24,217 bases of DNA from a virus. The DNA lies in IMG/VR virus record IMGVR_UViG_3300032325_000055, positions 1 through 24,217 of that record. One strand, written 5' to 3'. Positions 1-6,565 of this stretch are shown here, piece by piece. Below the pieces are notes generated by a model. That model did no database searches, was not told where the DNA came from, and was given only the letters and a program-made list of their open reading frames with translations. Position numbers and translations under genes: made by a program. Numbering within the stretch: the first letter of the stretch is position 1; every line of letters begins with the position of its first letter.

Positions 1-23
1 GATTTAAGTTCTAGGAGAATGAT

Positions 24-1322
24 ATGGTAAAAGTTATTGTAGCAGAAACAAAGCATGATTGCTCTCATCTGTCTGGTCAGTTTATTGACGAAAGACACTA
101 TGACCTTCTTATTGAAGAAGATACCGATGTGTATATGCCATGCAAGTATGGTGAAGATCCATACACAGAGGACAAGATTGTTTTGAAGTTTCGTAAGAAC
201 TACTTTACAAAAGAACAACAGGATATGGCATATGTTGGTCTCCGTGAAGCAGCAGTTGAAACACAGAATCGTGGACTTGCAGCTGGACCACGTGGTGACA
301 AACTAGGTAATCGTGAATGGGTTACTGAGTATGAGTATGATGTGCTTGACTACTTTGTTAAGCCGACAGAGAATCTGTTTGGTGAAGATCCAATCGATCT
401 TATCAAAGAACGCCATAAAGGTAAAGCACCATCACCATCCAATCGTAATAATGTTTGGGGTATTCAGGCAGTCAAGAAAGATAACTTTGACTTTGACACA
501 TGGGTTGAGGCTACTCGTAAACTATCCAATGACGAGATGAAAGCAGAAGCCAATCGTGTAATCACAAAGTATGTTTGCGCAACTACTTATGCCAATGGTG
601 TATTCTCTGGTATTGCTGGTTGGTTTGATCGTTACCCACGTATCCCTTATGGTCGTGCAACTTCATACACTGCTCGTCATCCTGATAAGTTTGCCAAGTC
701 TTTTCCATTCCTTCAGCAATTGGCCAAAGGTTTTAAAGACTTACTTCCACAGCGTTATGCAGCACAGATGGAAGCAGCAAACAAGATCGACAAAGGTTTC
801 TTGGTTCCTGAAACACCATTCACTACTGTTACTGTGAACAAAACTTTCCGTACTGCTGCGCACTACGATGCTGGCGATCTGAATGAAGGTTTGTCTAACC
901 TACTAACACTTTCCAACGATGGCAAGTACACTGGTGGTTACCTAATTGCACCAGAGTATCGTGTTGCAGTTAATCCACGTCCAGGTGACTTGTTGTTGAT
1001 TAACAATCACGAAGTTATGCATGGCAATACTCCGATTGTTTGCGAAGAAGGTTCAGAGCGTATCTCTCTTGTTGTTTACTTCCGTGAGAAGATGCTTGAA
1101 CTTGGTTCCAAAGAATATGAAGATACTCGCTATGAGTTTGTTGAGTCACGCAGACTAAACCGAGAGCATCCTGAGTGGCGTCATCTGTGGAATGGCGTAT
1201 CACAGGGTATGTGGACTTCTGAAGAATGGTATTCATATTGTGAAAGCAAGCTGGGTCGTGAGCAAACAGAAAAGTATCACCCAGAATCAATCAAGTCATC
1301 ATCACTTGAAAGTTTCTTCTAA
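24..1322 (+). CDS. TET/JBP-type 2-oxoglutarate/Fe(II) DNA base oxygenase
   Basis: A 432-residue protein whose C-terminal half has the double-stranded beta-helix signature of 2OG/Fe(II) dioxygenases of the TET/JBP group. Visible residues are the HxD pair H280 and D282 (motif HYDAGD), a distal histidine at H333 (HGNTP; H329 is also nearby) and the 2OG-binding arginine R346 (SERISLVVYF). The spacing and the GGYL...GDLLL segment between them fit TET/JBP better than prolyl hydroxylases. Family members oxidise the 5-methyl group of thymine or 5-methylcytosine in DNA to hydroxymethyl. The N-terminal ~220 residues are not recognised. AGGAG lies 6 bases before the ATG. The stop overlaps the next start by one base (TAATG), so it heads the operon visible here. 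Whether the substrate is T or 5mC cannot be told; no cytosine methyltransferase is in the window. Confidence 0.78.
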   Translation: MVKVIVAETKHDCSHLSGQFIDERHYDLLIEEDTDVYMPCKYGEDPYTEDKIVLKFRKNYFTKEQQDMAYVGLREAAVETQNRGLAAGPRGDKLGNREWVTEYEYDVLDYFVKPTENLFGEDPIDLIKERHKGKAPSPSNRNNVWGIQAVKKDNFDFDTWVEATRKLSNDEMKAEANRVITKYVCATTYANGVFSGIAGWFDRYPRIPYGRATSYTARHPDKFAKSFPFLQQLAKGFKDLLPQRYAAQMEAANKIDKGFLVPETPFTTVTVNKTFRTAAHYDAGDLNEGLSNLLTLSNDGKYTGGYLIAPEYRVAVNPRPGDLLLINNHEVMHGNTPIVCEEGSERISLVVYFREKMLELGSKEYEDTRYEFVESRRLNREHPEWRHLWNGVSQGMWTSEEWYSYCESKLGREQTEKYHPESIKSSSLESFF

Positions 1323-2005
1323 TGTGTTCAGTTATCGGTGCAATTATTAAAGAACCTCGTACAAAGGATTTCTTAATGCTGCATCGTGTGTTCCTTGAGT
1401 CTAGGATTCGAGGAATGCATGCTACTGGTTTGTCTTATGTTAAAGCGAATTCTATCGTTACACAAAAACTGCCAGTCTCTGCAGATAAGTTTCCATTTGA
1501 TTTTGAATCATATTTAAACGAAGACGGCAATCTCTACTTGGTTGGGCATTGCCGTTATTCAACATCAGATCTTGAATACAATCAACCCATTGCCAACGAG
1601 AAAGTTTCTGTTGTCCACAATGGTGTTATTACTCAAGAACTGTATGAGGATTGGGAACTGCTTCATGGATATACCTGTGAAGGTAAGAACGATACTGAAC
1701 TGTTGTTGAGATCTCTTGATGATTACTCGCCTTTGGAACATTGGAAGCAATCCTCTCTGGCTGTTTGCGAACTACACCGAGACAAATCAATCAGAGCATA
1801 TCGCAATGGGAAGCGACCACTTTACTTGACTTCTTTAGACAATGGATGTATAATTACTTCTACTAAGGATGTTATTGTTCGTTCGGGTATTACCGATCCA
1901 ACAGTAGATGTTCCAATGAATACCTACATTACCTTTGACGAATGCCTAACAATGTCTATGGAGAAAGCTGACGTTGAAGGTGTTGATTATCAAATCGGAG
2001 TTTGA
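1322..2005 (+). CDS. Class II (Ntn-type) glutamine amidotransferase
   Basis: A 227-residue stand-alone glutaminase domain of the PurF/GlmS type, which releases ammonia from glutamine for a partner enzyme. The nucleophile would be Cys2 after removal of Met1. The other canonical residues are present: R78 in GHCRYST, N100-G101 in VHNGVI, and D124 in NDTE. These match the Arg, Asn-Gly and Asp positions of GlmS-type domains. There is no fused synthetase domain, so ammonia must go to another protein; the amidoligase that begins on the very next base is the obvious acceptor. It starts in a 1-base overlap with the oxygenase stop. A sigma70-like promoter (1826-1854) lies within its 3' part. The biochemical activity is well supported, the partner is inferred. 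Confidence 0.88.
   Translation: MCSVIGAIIKEPRTKDFLMLHRVFLESRIRGMHATGLSYVKANSIVTQKLPVSADKFPFDFESYLNEDGNLYLVGHCRYSTSDLEYNQPIANEKVSVVHNGVITQELYEDWELLHGYTCEGKNDTELLLRSLDDYSPLEHWKQSSLAVCELHRDKSIRAYRNGKRPLYLTSLDNGCIITSTKDVIVRSGITDPTVDVPMNTYITFDECLTMSMEKADVEGVDYQIGV
1826..1854 (+). promoter_or_regulatory. Sigma70-like promoter inside the amidotransferase gene
   Basis: TTGACT (1826-1831), a 17-base spacer, then a perfect TATAAT (1849-1854). It lies about 150 bases before the amidoligase start and could give a second entry for transcription of the downstream modification genes. It is inside coding sequence, so chance is possible, but the exact hexamers and spacing match several other sites in the window. 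Confidence 0.45.
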
Positions 2006-2977
2006 ATGAAATATAATACTGATGAGTTTAGCTACGGAGTTGAACTAGAGTATGGTGATAGTTATCGCTTTTGTGAGTTACCAGATGGTGCTCAGTGGAA
2101 TGACAAAGACAATACCTGCGTAAGCAGTACAGGTATCGCCAACGATCCCAATGGCAAGGTATATGCTTATGGTGGTGAGATCAATACTCGCCCAACCATG
2201 ACCATTGCTGAACAGATTGAACACATTGCCAAGATCAATGCTGCCCTTTGTCCTGCTCCGATTGTTAATTACCGTAGCAACTTACACATTCACATTCGTG
2301 TGCCAAACCTACACAACAATCTCGAAGATTGTAAAAAGTTGTTACGCTATGTTGAACGCTATCAGCAACAGGCATTTGATATCGTTGAAACCATCCCCAC
2401 ACCAAATAAAAATGTGTTACCACCAGAACAATACGAGTGGGCAATAAAGCGTATGAAGCGTCGTAAGAAGTCGCATCAGAATAAGTTGCCACCTGCTCGA
2501 GTTGAGGCTATGTTGGCTTCTGAAACAACACATGACTTCTACGTTAACCATGCGCACAAAAATGCTGATGGTGAACCAGCATGGTTCCAATGTCCACGTG
2601 CTGGTATCAATCTGCGTCAGATGTGGGAAGAAACAAACACTATCGAGTTTCGTCACTTTCCAGGAACGCTGTATATGCCAGAGATGGAATCTTGCATTCG
2701 TTGGTGCAGAGACTTTCTTGATGCAGCATTGAACCGAGATGATGTATCACCACGTGAGTTTCATGCTGAAAGCGAATGGCAGTTTCCTGACTTCCAACCC
2801 TACGAGTTTGAAACTGAACAGGTGTATCAATGGACTAACTTTGATACCAACACAAAGAAGGATATCGAAAAACGTATTGCTGCACTTAGAAAAGAAATAG
2901 ACATCGATGCTATTGGCAAGGTTACATCTCTTGATGTATTTCCTATCATGCGTCGTTTACAAGCAGAGGGTTTATGA
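2006..2977 (+). CDS. Amidoligase (Amidoligase_2-type COOH-NH2 ligase)
   Basis: A 323-residue protein with the hallmarks of the glutamine-synthetase-like amidoligase fold, which uses ATP to join a carboxylate to an amine or ammonia. Signatures in order: YGVELEYGD (E13, E15) at the N terminus, GGEINTRPT (E58), the metal/ATP-type strand NLHIHIRVP (H94, H96, R98), and NTIEFRHFPGT (E214, R216) near residue 215. The C-terminal ~80 residues are charged and helical. It follows the class II amidotransferase with no gap (TGAATG), with GGAG upstream, so the two are probably made in equal amounts and act as a glutamine-dependent pair. The substrate is unknown. From context I infer an amino acid attached to a DNA base; a peptide or cell-wall substrate is an alternative. 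Confidence 0.8.
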   Translation: MKYNTDEFSYGVELEYGDSYRFCELPDGAQWNDKDNTCVSSTGIANDPNGKVYAYGGEINTRPTMTIAEQIEHIAKINAALCPAPIVNYRSNLHIHIRVPNLHNNLEDCKKLLRYVERYQQQAFDIVETIPTPNKNVLPPEQYEWAIKRMKRRKKSHQNKLPPARVEAMLASETTHDFYVNHAHKNADGEPAWFQCPRAGINLRQMWEETNTIEFRHFPGTLYMPEMESCIRWCRDFLDAALNRDDVSPREFHAESEWQFPDFQPYEFETEQVYQWTNFDTNTKKDIEKRIAALRKEIDIDAIGKVTSLDVFPIMRRLQAEGL

Positions 2978-3396
2978 AAGTATTGTTTCTTTGCCATGGC
3001 AATGTAAACCGCAGTGCTGCTGCGGAGATTATTCTTAGGCAAGACTATCCTCACATTGAAGTTAAGTCAGCTGGTCTTAAGACTACTGATGGTAGGATTA
3101 CTGCCAAGAAGATGCGTGATGTTCTTAATGACCATGGTTACAAGACAGAAGGTATTCGTTCTACCGCAGTTACTCAAGAGTTGGTTGATTGGGCGGATGA
3201 AATCTTCTACATGGATGATGCTAATAAAAAAAGATTTGTCGATAAATTCGGAGACTTACCCAAAGCACAAAAGCTGTCCAATCTAATTCCTGGAGTTAAA
3301 AGGATTCCTGATCCAGCATTTGCTGACGGAACTGATATGCACCATGAAGTTGTTAACCTAATTAAGACTGCTTTGAATACATGGACTACCGCTTAA
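2974..3396 (+). CDS. Low-molecular-weight protein-tyrosine-phosphatase-like enzyme
   Basis: A 140-residue protein of normal family length with the phosphate-binding loop C-x5-R-S at C7-R13-S14 (CHGNVNRSAAAE) and the general-acid Asp in RIPDPAFADG (D113). The usual second Cys in the CxGNxCRS loop is Asn12. Cys7 is the only cysteine in the protein, which argues against a thioredoxin-coupled arsenate reductase, since those need extra cysteines. Start and stop overlap the amidoligase by ATGA. In host bacteria such enzymes dephosphorylate tyrosine or small phosphoesters. Inside this operon it might hydrolyse a phosphorylated pathway intermediate or counter the kinase encoded two genes later; this is inference only. 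Confidence 0.85.
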   Translation: MKVLFLCHGNVNRSAAAEIILRQDYPHIEVKSAGLKTTDGRITAKKMRDVLNDHGYKTEGIRSTAVTQELVDWADEIFYMDDANKKRFVDKFGDLPKAQKLSNLIPGVKRIPDPAFADGTDMHHEVVNLIKTALNTWTTA

Positions 3397-4400
3397 GAGA
3401 GAATCGTAGAGAAGCATTTATACGCTGGTACGCATGGTCATTGAAGTATGATGATTGCGATCCAGCTGTATGGGCTACGAATTATCTAAACAAACGCTAC
3501 GAGCACAATGACGAACAACGTCTGTGGCTTTGCTGGTTGTATGGCAACACTTACTACCTTCCAACCGCATGGGTCTTGTTAAACGAATTCCCAGACTTTG
3601 AATTGGCCACTGTCTCTCGTATGGAGCAATGGAATACGGCTAACTACAAACGATTACGTTATCAAACAGATACCAAGTGGAACAAAGGGCATCTACCAGA
3701 GATGTTTGCTTCATATCAAAAGTTTATCGGTGACAAAACACAACGTGAAGTAATGGAGAGTTATTATGGTGACAACGAGAGCAGAAATTTTGACAACCTG
3801 TGGAATGTCCTTAAAGGCGATCTTCATAAGTTTGGTCGTTACTCCACTTGGTTTTATCTTCAGCATCTTAAGCATACCGCTGGTATTCGGGTCGATCCTA
3901 CTTCTCTTATGCTGGATGACTATTCTGGTTCTCGCTCTCATCGTAATGGGTTGCTTTATGCCCTCGGCAAAGATGACCTTTGCGATACAAAACTTACTCA
4001 GTCGGAATACGCTAGTCTTGAAAGCGAGTCAATCTCCATCCTTATGGAAACAAGATCCCGTTTCCCCGATCTAGTAGATCAGGTAGACTTCTTTACGATG
4101 GAAACCTGCCTTTGTTCCTTTAAAAAGATCTTTCGTGAACACCATGGTCGTTACCTTGGTTACTACCTAGATCGTCAGGCAGAGGAGATTATGCAATGCG
4201 AAAAAGATGGTTGGTTTGGTATTGAGTGGCAGGTGCTGTGGGATGCTCGTAGCGAAACCATAGACTTACGCTTGGATAGTAAACGTGGAATTGTCAAGGA
4301 GAACTTTACTTCCTTTGTTAGAACAGGTAAAATGTCTAATCTGGAATGGATGTTTGATGATGAAGAATATGTTAATACAGGACTGGAGAACTTTTTATGA
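3381..4400 (+). CDS. Helical amino acid:DNA transferase-like (aGPT-pyrophosphorylase superfamily)
   Basis: A 339-residue, mostly helical, Trp/Tyr-rich protein. Segments such as LWLCWLYGNTYYLPTAWV, KRLRYQTDT, KFGRYSTWFYLQHL and SGSRSHRNGLLYALG resemble the amino acid:DNA transferase / alpha-glutamyl-putrescinyl-thymine pyrophosphorylase group found in phages with hypermodified thymine. In that family the enzyme replaces the (pyro)phosphate on 5-hydroxymethyl-dU in DNA with an amino acid or polyamine. It overlaps the phosphatase gene by 16 bases, has no clear ribosome site of its own (so is probably coupled), and its stop overlaps the kinase start by ATGA. The pairing with a P-loop kinase is what the pathway requires. 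The assignment is from remembered motif similarity and could not be checked by profile search. Confidence 0.62.
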   Translation: MDYRLRENRREAFIRWYAWSLKYDDCDPAVWATNYLNKRYEHNDEQRLWLCWLYGNTYYLPTAWVLLNEFPDFELATVSRMEQWNTANYKRLRYQTDTKWNKGHLPEMFASYQKFIGDKTQREVMESYYGDNESRNFDNLWNVLKGDLHKFGRYSTWFYLQHLKHTAGIRVDPTSLMLDDYSGSRSHRNGLLYALGKDDLCDTKLTQSEYASLESESISILMETRSRFPDLVDQVDFFTMETCLCSFKKIFREHHGRYLGYYLDRQAEEIMQCEKDGWFGIEWQVLWDARSETIDLRLDSKRGIVKENFTSFVRTGKMSNLEWMFDDEEYVNTGLENFL

Positions 4401-4939
4401 GAAAATTGATGGCAGTTGGTGGTCAGCCAGGAACTGGCAAAACGACACTGTTTCGTAAGTTTATGGAAAGTTACCAGTGGGAAACTGTAGAACCAAAGAA
4501 GATGCTTCCTGCTCTCTACTGTAAGGAACTAGATCTTTACGTGCTGGGCAAGTACGAAGATGGTGAAACCTTTGCTGGAACTGATCGTTTAAGTATGGCT
4601 GTTCAGCCTGTGGCACAGAGTTTTGTATCGGAAACCACTTCCAATATCCTGTTCGAAGGAGACCGAATCTTCAACCAGTCTTTCTTGGAATTTGCCATGG
4701 GTTTGGAAAACACCGATCTTCAGGTGGTTTATCTCAAGGTTCCAAATGACCTGCTAAAGCAACGCTATGCAGATCGTGGATCTGACCAGTCCGAAACCTT
4801 TCTAAAAGGTCGTGCGACTAAATATAATAATCTACTCTCAAACTTTGAGTTGATGCCCTATATTACTGAGTTTGTAAACACTAACTTAGAGGAACAAGGG
4901 AAAGTTCTTGCATTTATGGAGAAGCACTTAGTGAGTTGA
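4397..4939 (+). CDS. P-loop kinase, candidate 5-hydroxymethyl-pyrimidine DNA kinase
   Basis: A 180-residue P-loop NTPase with Walker A GQPGTGKTT (K15, T16) at the extreme N terminus, a GTDRLSM segment near residue 62, EGDRIFN near residue 95 (a likely Walker B or base-binding region), and a lid-like stretch LKQRYADRGSDQ. Size and layout fit a small-molecule or nucleic-acid kinase. Phage 5-hmdU DNA kinases have this core and sit next to the amino acid:DNA transferase, as here. GGAG lies 8 bases before the ATG, which overlaps the previous stop by four bases. The kinase fold is certain. Its acceptor is inferred from the operon; a deoxynucleotide or tRNA-end kinase is an alternative. Confidence 0.75.
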   Translation: MRKLMAVGGQPGTGKTTLFRKFMESYQWETVEPKKMLPALYCKELDLYVLGKYEDGETFAGTDRLSMAVQPVAQSFVSETTSNILFEGDRIFNQSFLEFAMGLENTDLQVVYLKVPNDLLKQRYADRGSDQSETFLKGRATKYNNLLSNFELMPYITEFVNTNLEEQGKVLAFMEKHLVS

Positions 4940-4964
4940 CCTGCAAGGATTTTCTAGGTATAAT
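4936..4964 (+). promoter_or_regulatory. Strong sigma70-like promoter before the metallopeptidase gene
   Basis: TTGACC (4936-4941), exactly 17 bases, then perfect TATAAT (4959-4964). The -35 overlaps the kinase stop codon. Transcription would start near 4970-4972, so an mRNA from here would begin at or just before the ATG at 4972. The left arm of a 10-bp inverted repeat fills the end of the spacer. Confidence 0.6.
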
Positions 4965-4989
4965 TATGAATATGAAATTCCTAGAAAAT
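4949..4989 (+). repeat. 10-bp inverted repeat around a start codon (operator or RNA hairpin)
   Basis: ATTTTCTAGG (4949-4958) is perfectly complementary to CCTAGAAAAT (4980-4989), with 21 bases between. The loop holds TATAAT and the ATG at 4966; the AGG that would serve as its ribosome site is in the left arm. In read-through mRNA this could fold over the start region. In DNA it could be a two-half-site operator on the promoter. Confidence 0.55.
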
Positions 4990-5679
4990 GCAAACTTTAA
5001 TTGGATGGAAATGCTCAACTTCTATGAGCAACCATTCAGGGCTAAACTCATTCCTGCGAAAGTCTGGAAAGACCTAGACCGATACCGCAATGATTCAGCT
5101 GGTCTTACTAACTATGTTCGCAAGTGGCGCACCAAGATCAACTGGGTCACCGTAATTCCTAAGAAGAAATCCTACGAAACCAACGTCTATGTTGGTGGTG
5201 AATACGATCCAAACGATCGTCAGTGTATCCTTATAATCTACGCCAAGGACTTTGACAACTTTCCGTTCACAGATGAAAAATGGGTTCGTTTTAAGTTTCG
5301 TCTGATTCAAACTCTGATGCATGAGATCATTCACTTTATGCAGTACGATCGCAGAGATGATATTTGGAGCACCTATGTTGTTCCTTATAAAAAGGTAGGC
5401 ATAGCAAAGAAAGATGCCGAGCGCAGATACCTTTCTGAATATGATGAGATTCAGGCATATGCCCATTGCGTTTATCTAGACTACAAGATGCGCAAACCCA
5501 ATGTTCCAATCGAAACTCTATTGGCTCGTTGCAAGAAATCCAAAGACAAAGACTCTTCCACTCTCCATTACGTTCTAAAGACATTCAACTATGACTTTAG
5601 GAACAATGGTGCGCCTCGTAAAATCATTGACCACATCGGTAAATGGCACAGAAAGTATTCTAGACTTAATCCTGCCTAA
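4966..5679 (+). CDS. HExxH metallopeptidase-like protein of unknown substrate
   Basis: A protein of 237 residues from ATG 4966, preferred over the upstream TTG at 4936 because of its position after a weak AGG; ATG 4972 is also possible. It carries a zinc-peptidase motif HEIIH (H119, E120, H123) in a helix LIQTLMHEIIHFMQYD, and an acidic cluster SEYDEIQAYAH (E158, E161) 35-40 residues later that could give the third metal ligand, as in gluzincin or SprT-like proteins. The rest is basic and aromatic, and no signal peptide is seen. It follows the kinase gene closely but has its own promoter, so it may be only a neighbour of the modification operon. A candidate role is intracellular proteolysis of a host or phage protein. 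Overall family membership is uncertain. Confidence 0.65.
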   Translation: MNMKFLENANFNWMEMLNFYEQPFRAKLIPAKVWKDLDRYRNDSAGLTNYVRKWRTKINWVTVIPKKKSYETNVYVGGEYDPNDRQCILIIYAKDFDNFPFTDEKWVRFKFRLIQTLMHEIIHFMQYDRRDDIWSTYVVPYKKVGIAKKDAERRYLSEYDEIQAYAHCVYLDYKMRKPNVPIETLLARCKKSKDKDSSTLHYVLKTFNYDFRNNGAPRKIIDHIGKWHRKYSRLNPA

Positions 5680-5684
5680 ATATA
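5676..5684 (+). promoter_or_regulatory. Possible T4-style late promoter (CTAAATATA)
   Basis: CTAAATATA overlaps the stop of the metallopeptidase gene and lies about 25 bases before the next start. T4-type late promoters are a lone -10 element, TATAAATA. The same GCCTAAATA context recurs at 7794-7802, and a related ATAAATA at 16351. Confidence 0.35.
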
Positions 5685-5706
5685 GTTTCTTACAGAGGAT
5701 ATATTG

Positions 5707-6501
5707 ATGGCACAAGAAGGTTTTTTATACGAAGAAAAAGCATATGATGCTTTGCACAAATATGGTATCAGTACTGGTGGTACTGCAGGAGCATCACATG
5801 ATAAACCAGACTTAACTATCCAGAATAAGAAAAAGATTAAAACTGGATGTGAGTTAAAAAACTCCCCAACTGCTGCTGGCTCTCTTGTTATGAAATACTA
5901 CAAAGGTAAGTGGGGGTTCTCTAGTGATACTAAAGGTGATCCTGAGAAAGAATTTATGCTTGCGCTTGCAACTAAAGCCAAGCTATTAAAAGAGATGAAT
6001 GATAGCGGTAGTGCTGGTGCTGGATGGAGAGGTAAGACTCCTGCGCTTCAGAATGATGCTTCTGGTAAAAAGATACTTGTAGGCTTTACCGATAAACGAA
6101 AAGCATATGCATATGACATAAAGATGTTCGGTGCAGAAAGCGAAGTCCATATTGACGTTGGTGGTAGAGCAGTTAGTGATTATTATAATAGTAAGAAATG
6201 CCATTATATTAATGTTGGAACTCATGGGTTTTTCTTATTGAATGGTAGCGATCCTTTAGACCTTAATAAGAAATTAACTAAAGCTGGATTAACTAAGATT
6301 CCAGATTTTTCTTCTTCAGCTAGTTGTAAGATTCGTGTTCGTTGCCAGAATAAAGGTGGTGGTGATTATCAATTTGTTATGACATTACAATTTTATGGAG
6401 TTAAATTATCTCCATATAATCTCGCCCCATTAAAATCAGGATCTAAATCTGAGATTGATGTAAAGAAATTGTCAGAAGACCCAATTCTACTATCATTTTA
6501 A
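5707..6501 (+). CDS. PD-(D/E)XK nuclease-like protein
   Basis: A protein of 264 residues from ATG 5707 (GAGG lies 8 bases upstream; the TTG three bases earlier is unlikely). The N-terminal part resembles a PD-(D/E)XK nuclease core: an acidic helix (E9, E10), then KPDLTI with D35, then CELK with E49 and K51, at a spacing typical of the fold. GTAGASHDKPD is the type of loop seen in restriction-type nucleases. The remaining ~200 residues, rich in Gly, Lys and Ser, are not recognised. In phages such folds serve as recombination, packaging or host-DNA-degrading nucleases. It stands between the modification operon and a ligase-like gene, and a strong hairpin follows it immediately. The fold call rests on one motif set. 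Confidence 0.5.
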   Translation: MAQEGFLYEEKAYDALHKYGISTGGTAGASHDKPDLTIQNKKKIKTGCELKNSPTAAGSLVMKYYKGKWGFSSDTKGDPEKEFMLALATKAKLLKEMNDSGSAGAGWRGKTPALQNDASGKKILVGFTDKRKAYAYDIKMFGAESEVHIDVGGRAVSDYYNSKKCHYINVGTHGFFLLNGSDPLDLNKKLTKAGLTKIPDFSSSASCKIRVRCQNKGGGDYQFVMTLQFYGVKLSPYNLAPLKSGSKSEIDVKKLSEDPILLSF

Positions 6502-6525
6502 TAACCTTACACATAGTAGGGTTAT
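6501..6525 (+). terminator. Strong hairpin after the nuclease-like gene
   Basis: ATAACCTTAC (6501-6510), a 5-base loop, then GTAGGGTTAT (6516-6525) form a continuous 10-bp stem with one G-U pair, starting at the last base of the stop codon. No T-run follows, so it may stabilise the 3' end or terminate weakly rather than act as a classical terminator. Confidence 0.5.
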
Positions 6526-6528
6526 CGC

Positions 6529-6557
6529 TTGACGGAAATTGGAAACTATGGTATAAT
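6529..6557 (+). promoter_or_regulatory. Strong sigma70-like promoter with extended -10
   Basis: TTGACG (6529-6534), 17 bases, then TATAAT (6552-6557), preceded by TGG, giving an extended -10. Expected transcription start is about 6563-6566, which coincides with the ATG at 6566, so the message may be leaderless. Confidence 0.75.
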
Positions 6558-6565
6558 AAGTGTAT

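Noticed and set aside
2974-3396. Arsenate reductase (ArsC) for the phosphatase-like protein.
   Set aside because: Only one cysteine is present; thioredoxin-coupled ArsC needs additional redox cysteines, and no arsenic genes are nearby.
4818-4830. CTAAATATAATAA inside the kinase gene as a late promoter or TATAAT promoter.
   Set aside because: It is intragenic with no suitable -35 and no gene start close downstream; AT-rich coding sequence explains it. The same applies to CTAAATATAT at 18451.
4936-4965. TTG at 4936 as the start of the metallopeptidase gene.
   Set aside because: It lies in the kinase stop region and within a promoter -35, has no ribosome site, and adds only ten unconvincing residues; ATG 4966 or 4972 fits better.
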